DNA from: Acidimicrobiaceae bacterium
Lineage (GTDB): Bacteria; Actinomycetota; Acidimicrobiia; Acidimicrobiales; Palsa-688
NCBI GenBank assembly: GCA_003158835.1
Contig: PMLI01000557.1
Span: 1 to 6,737 of the forward strand
Direction of reading: 5' to 3'
Length of the DNA: 6,737 nucleotides
The notes under the pieces: generated by a model
Told to the model about the DNA's origin: nothing
Databases searched by the model: none
What the model saw: the letters and a program-made list of their open reading frames with translations, nothing else
Made by a program: the position numbers and the translations under genes
In this document: positions 5,566 through 6,737 of the stretch, one piece after another
How positions within the stretch are numbered: the stretch's first letter is position 1
Layout: each line of letters starts with the position of its first letter

Positions 5566-5601
5566 CTCAAGCCCCGGTCCTGAGGACTATGGGCGGGGGA
5601 G
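5566..5601 (+). promoter_or_regulatory. Leader hairpin that pairs with the Shine-Dalgarno sequence
   Basis: The SD-like GGGGGAG (5595-5601) lies 6 nt before GTG 5608. CCCCG (5572-5576) pairs with CGGGG (5594-5598), and CTC (5566-5568) can pair with GAG (5599-5601) across a bulged AAG. Inside, GTCC (5577-5580) pairs with GGAC (5584-5587) around TGA, leaving TATGGG bulged on the 3' side. The SD would be fully base-paired in this fold. Confidence 0.45.
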
Positions 5602-5607
5602 TGGTAC

Positions 5608-6737
5608 GTGGCCAACACAGTTGCGGTGAGTGCCATTGGTACTTCTGCGTACCTCGAGCGCCCTCAGGCCAAGCCAAGGGCGTCGGAGCGAGGCCGAGGT
5701 CAGCCGTCCAAGGGGGGTGACTCGTCCCAGCGTCGCATGCCCAGCCGGAGCGGCCTGAAGGCTGGACCGGACGACACCCCGCCCCCAGAAGCCGGAGGGC
5801 AGGCCAACGAGCGGGCTCATGCGACGACGCTCCCAGATGGCGGGCTGAAGGTCCTGGTGCTTGAGGACGACCCCGCTGATGCGGAGCTCACCGCACGGGC
5901 ACTCAGACGGGCCGGCATAGAGGCGCAGATCACCGTCGTCGATAATAGAGCAGCCTTCGTAGAGCAGCTGAGCAACTCCCCGCCCGACGTGATCCTGGCT
6001 GACTTCTCGCTGCCCGGGTTCGACGGCGGACAAGCATTGCAAATCGCCCGAACGACGGCGCCGGAGGCCCCGTTCATATTCGTGACCGGGCGCCTCGGGG
6101 ACGAACAGGCTGTCGAGCTTCTCAAACAGGGTGCTTCGGATTACGTGATGAAGGAGCACCTGGTCCGTCTCGAGGTGGTCGTCAAACGGGCGCTCAAGGA
6201 GGCCGCAGACGCGAGGGACCGTATTGAACTGCTTCGCCGAGAGGAGAGCGCGGTCATCTCGCTGCGACAAAGCGAAATGCGCTTTCGTGCGCTGGTGCAA
6301 AACAGCGCCGACATCATCCTCACCCTGGACAGGAAGGGGGTCATTCGTTACATCAGCGCATCAGCGCGGAGCGTCCTCGGGATAGACCCGGAAACCGCCG
6401 CCGGCACGGGCAGCGTCGACCTCGTCCACCCCGATGACCGGGACAGGAGTGCCGCCATGCTCGATGCCGTCGTTCAGCGCCCGGGGCTACACGGCGGTCA
6501 GGACTTTCGGGCTCGTCGGTCAGACGGCAGCTACGCGGTGGTTGAAACAGTTTGGAGCAACTTATTGGACGACCCGGCCGTCGGGGCCGTCGTTGTCAAC
6601 GTCCGTGACGTTACCGAACGTCGACTGGCGGAAGGGCTGCTGGCGACCGAGGCACGCCTGCTCGACGATGTCGCCGGTGGGGCGCGCTTTGAGCACACTG
6701 TGAAACAGATCGCTCGCGAGATGGAAGGCCATCTCCC
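5608..6737 (+). CDS. REC-PAS-GAF multidomain signalling protein (partial, 3' end missing)
   Basis: The frame is open to the window edge, giving 376 residues with no stop. Residues 1-79 are a Ser/Pro/Gly/Arg-rich, probably disordered extension. A receiver domain follows (80-200): acidic pair Asp87/Asp88 after KVLVLE, phosphoacceptor Asp132 in LADFSLPGFDG, Thr160 in FVTGRLGDEQ, and Lys182 in DYVMKEHL, so it looks phosphorylatable. A helical linker (200-224) leads to a PAS domain (223-338) that ends in the NVRDVTERR exit motif. From about 345, the pattern LLDDVAGGARFEHTVKQIAREMEGHL resembles the first helix of a GAF domain. Proteins with this layout usually end in a histidine kinase, GGDEF/EAL or phosphatase output domain; which one lies beyond the window. 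The GTG 5608 start is chosen for the GGGGGAG six bases upstream; an in-frame TGA at 5581 limits further extension. GTG 5626 and ATG 5737 are alternatives. Confidence 0.9.
   Translation, partial: MANTVAVSAIGTSAYLERPQAKPRASERGRGQPSKGGDSSQRRMPSRSGLKAGPDDTPPPEAGGQANERAHATTLPDGGLKVLVLEDDPADAELTARALRRAGIEAQITVVDNRAAFVEQLSNSPPDVILADFSLPGFDGGQALQIARTTAPEAPFIFVTGRLGDEQAVELLKQGASDYVMKEHLVRLEVVVKRALKEAADARDRIELLRREESAVISLRQSEMRFRALVQNSADIILTLDRKGVIRYISASARSVLGIDPETAAGTGSVDLVHPDDRDRSAAMLDAVVQRPGLHGGQDFRARRSDGSYAVVETVWSNLLDDPAVGAVVVNVRDVTERRLAEGLLATEARLLDDVAGGARFEHTVKQIAREMEGHL

Noticed and set aside
5558..5628. Leaderless start (TTG 5558) 6 nt after TAGCAT
   Set aside because: The frame stops after about 22 codons and encodes nothing recognisable. 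GTG 5608 with a good SD is the better start for the real gene.
5587..6300. 237-residue minus-strand frame opposite the REC domain
   Set aside because: The plus frame carries all receiver-domain catalytic residues and a PAS domain, so this frame is a shadow.

Overview
This is a GC-rich window whose genes point to an actinobacterium. It carries an actinobacterial-type polyphosphate glucokinase, a PPOX/F420-type split-barrel oxidoreductase, GTG starts, and promoters of the TANNNT-N6-RTG (leaderless) kind. The ABC transporter gene uses the Ile codon ATA far more than Streptomyces-like high-GC actinobacteria do. This hints at a deep-branching class such as Acidimicrobiia, Thermoleophilia or Rubrobacteria, but that is inference and the exact taxon cannot be fixed from this sequence.

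Layout: (1) positions 1-158 hold the 3' end of a GH1 beta-glucosidase gene (+). (2) Positions 159-346 are intergenic and contain a 24-bp tandem repeat and a GC-rich hairpin. (3) 347-2344 (+) encodes a complete fused ABC exporter half-transporter. (4) 2350-3162 (-) encodes polyphosphate glucokinase; its stop lies 5 bp from the ABC stop, so the two genes converge. (5) 3256-3711 (+) encodes methionine-R-sulfoxide reductase MsrB, divergent from ppgK. (6) 3772-4161 (-) encodes a small PPOX-class flavin/F420 oxidoreductase, convergent with msrB across a UUCG-capped terminator hairpin. (7) 4246-5442 (+) encodes a secreted beta-propeller-like protein, divergent from the oxidoreductase gene. (8) 5443-5607 is a structured intergenic region with a candidate promoter and a hairpin that pairs with a ribosome binding site. 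(9) 5608 to the window end (+) is the 5' part of a multidomain signalling protein: REC, PAS, then what looks like the start of a GAF domain.

Most genes are single transcription units arranged back-to-back or tail-to-tail, so this is not one operon. GH1 releases glucose from beta-glucosides and PpgK phosphorylates glucose using polyphosphate, so those two could act in sequence. MsrB and the small oxidoreductase are redox or housekeeping proteins. I see no phage, transposon, CRISPR, tRNA or rRNA signal, and no convincing undescribed multi-gene system. The most interesting signals are regulatory: four consecutive starts with identical leaderless promoter geometry, and an SD-occluding hairpin ahead of the REC-PAS-GAF gene.
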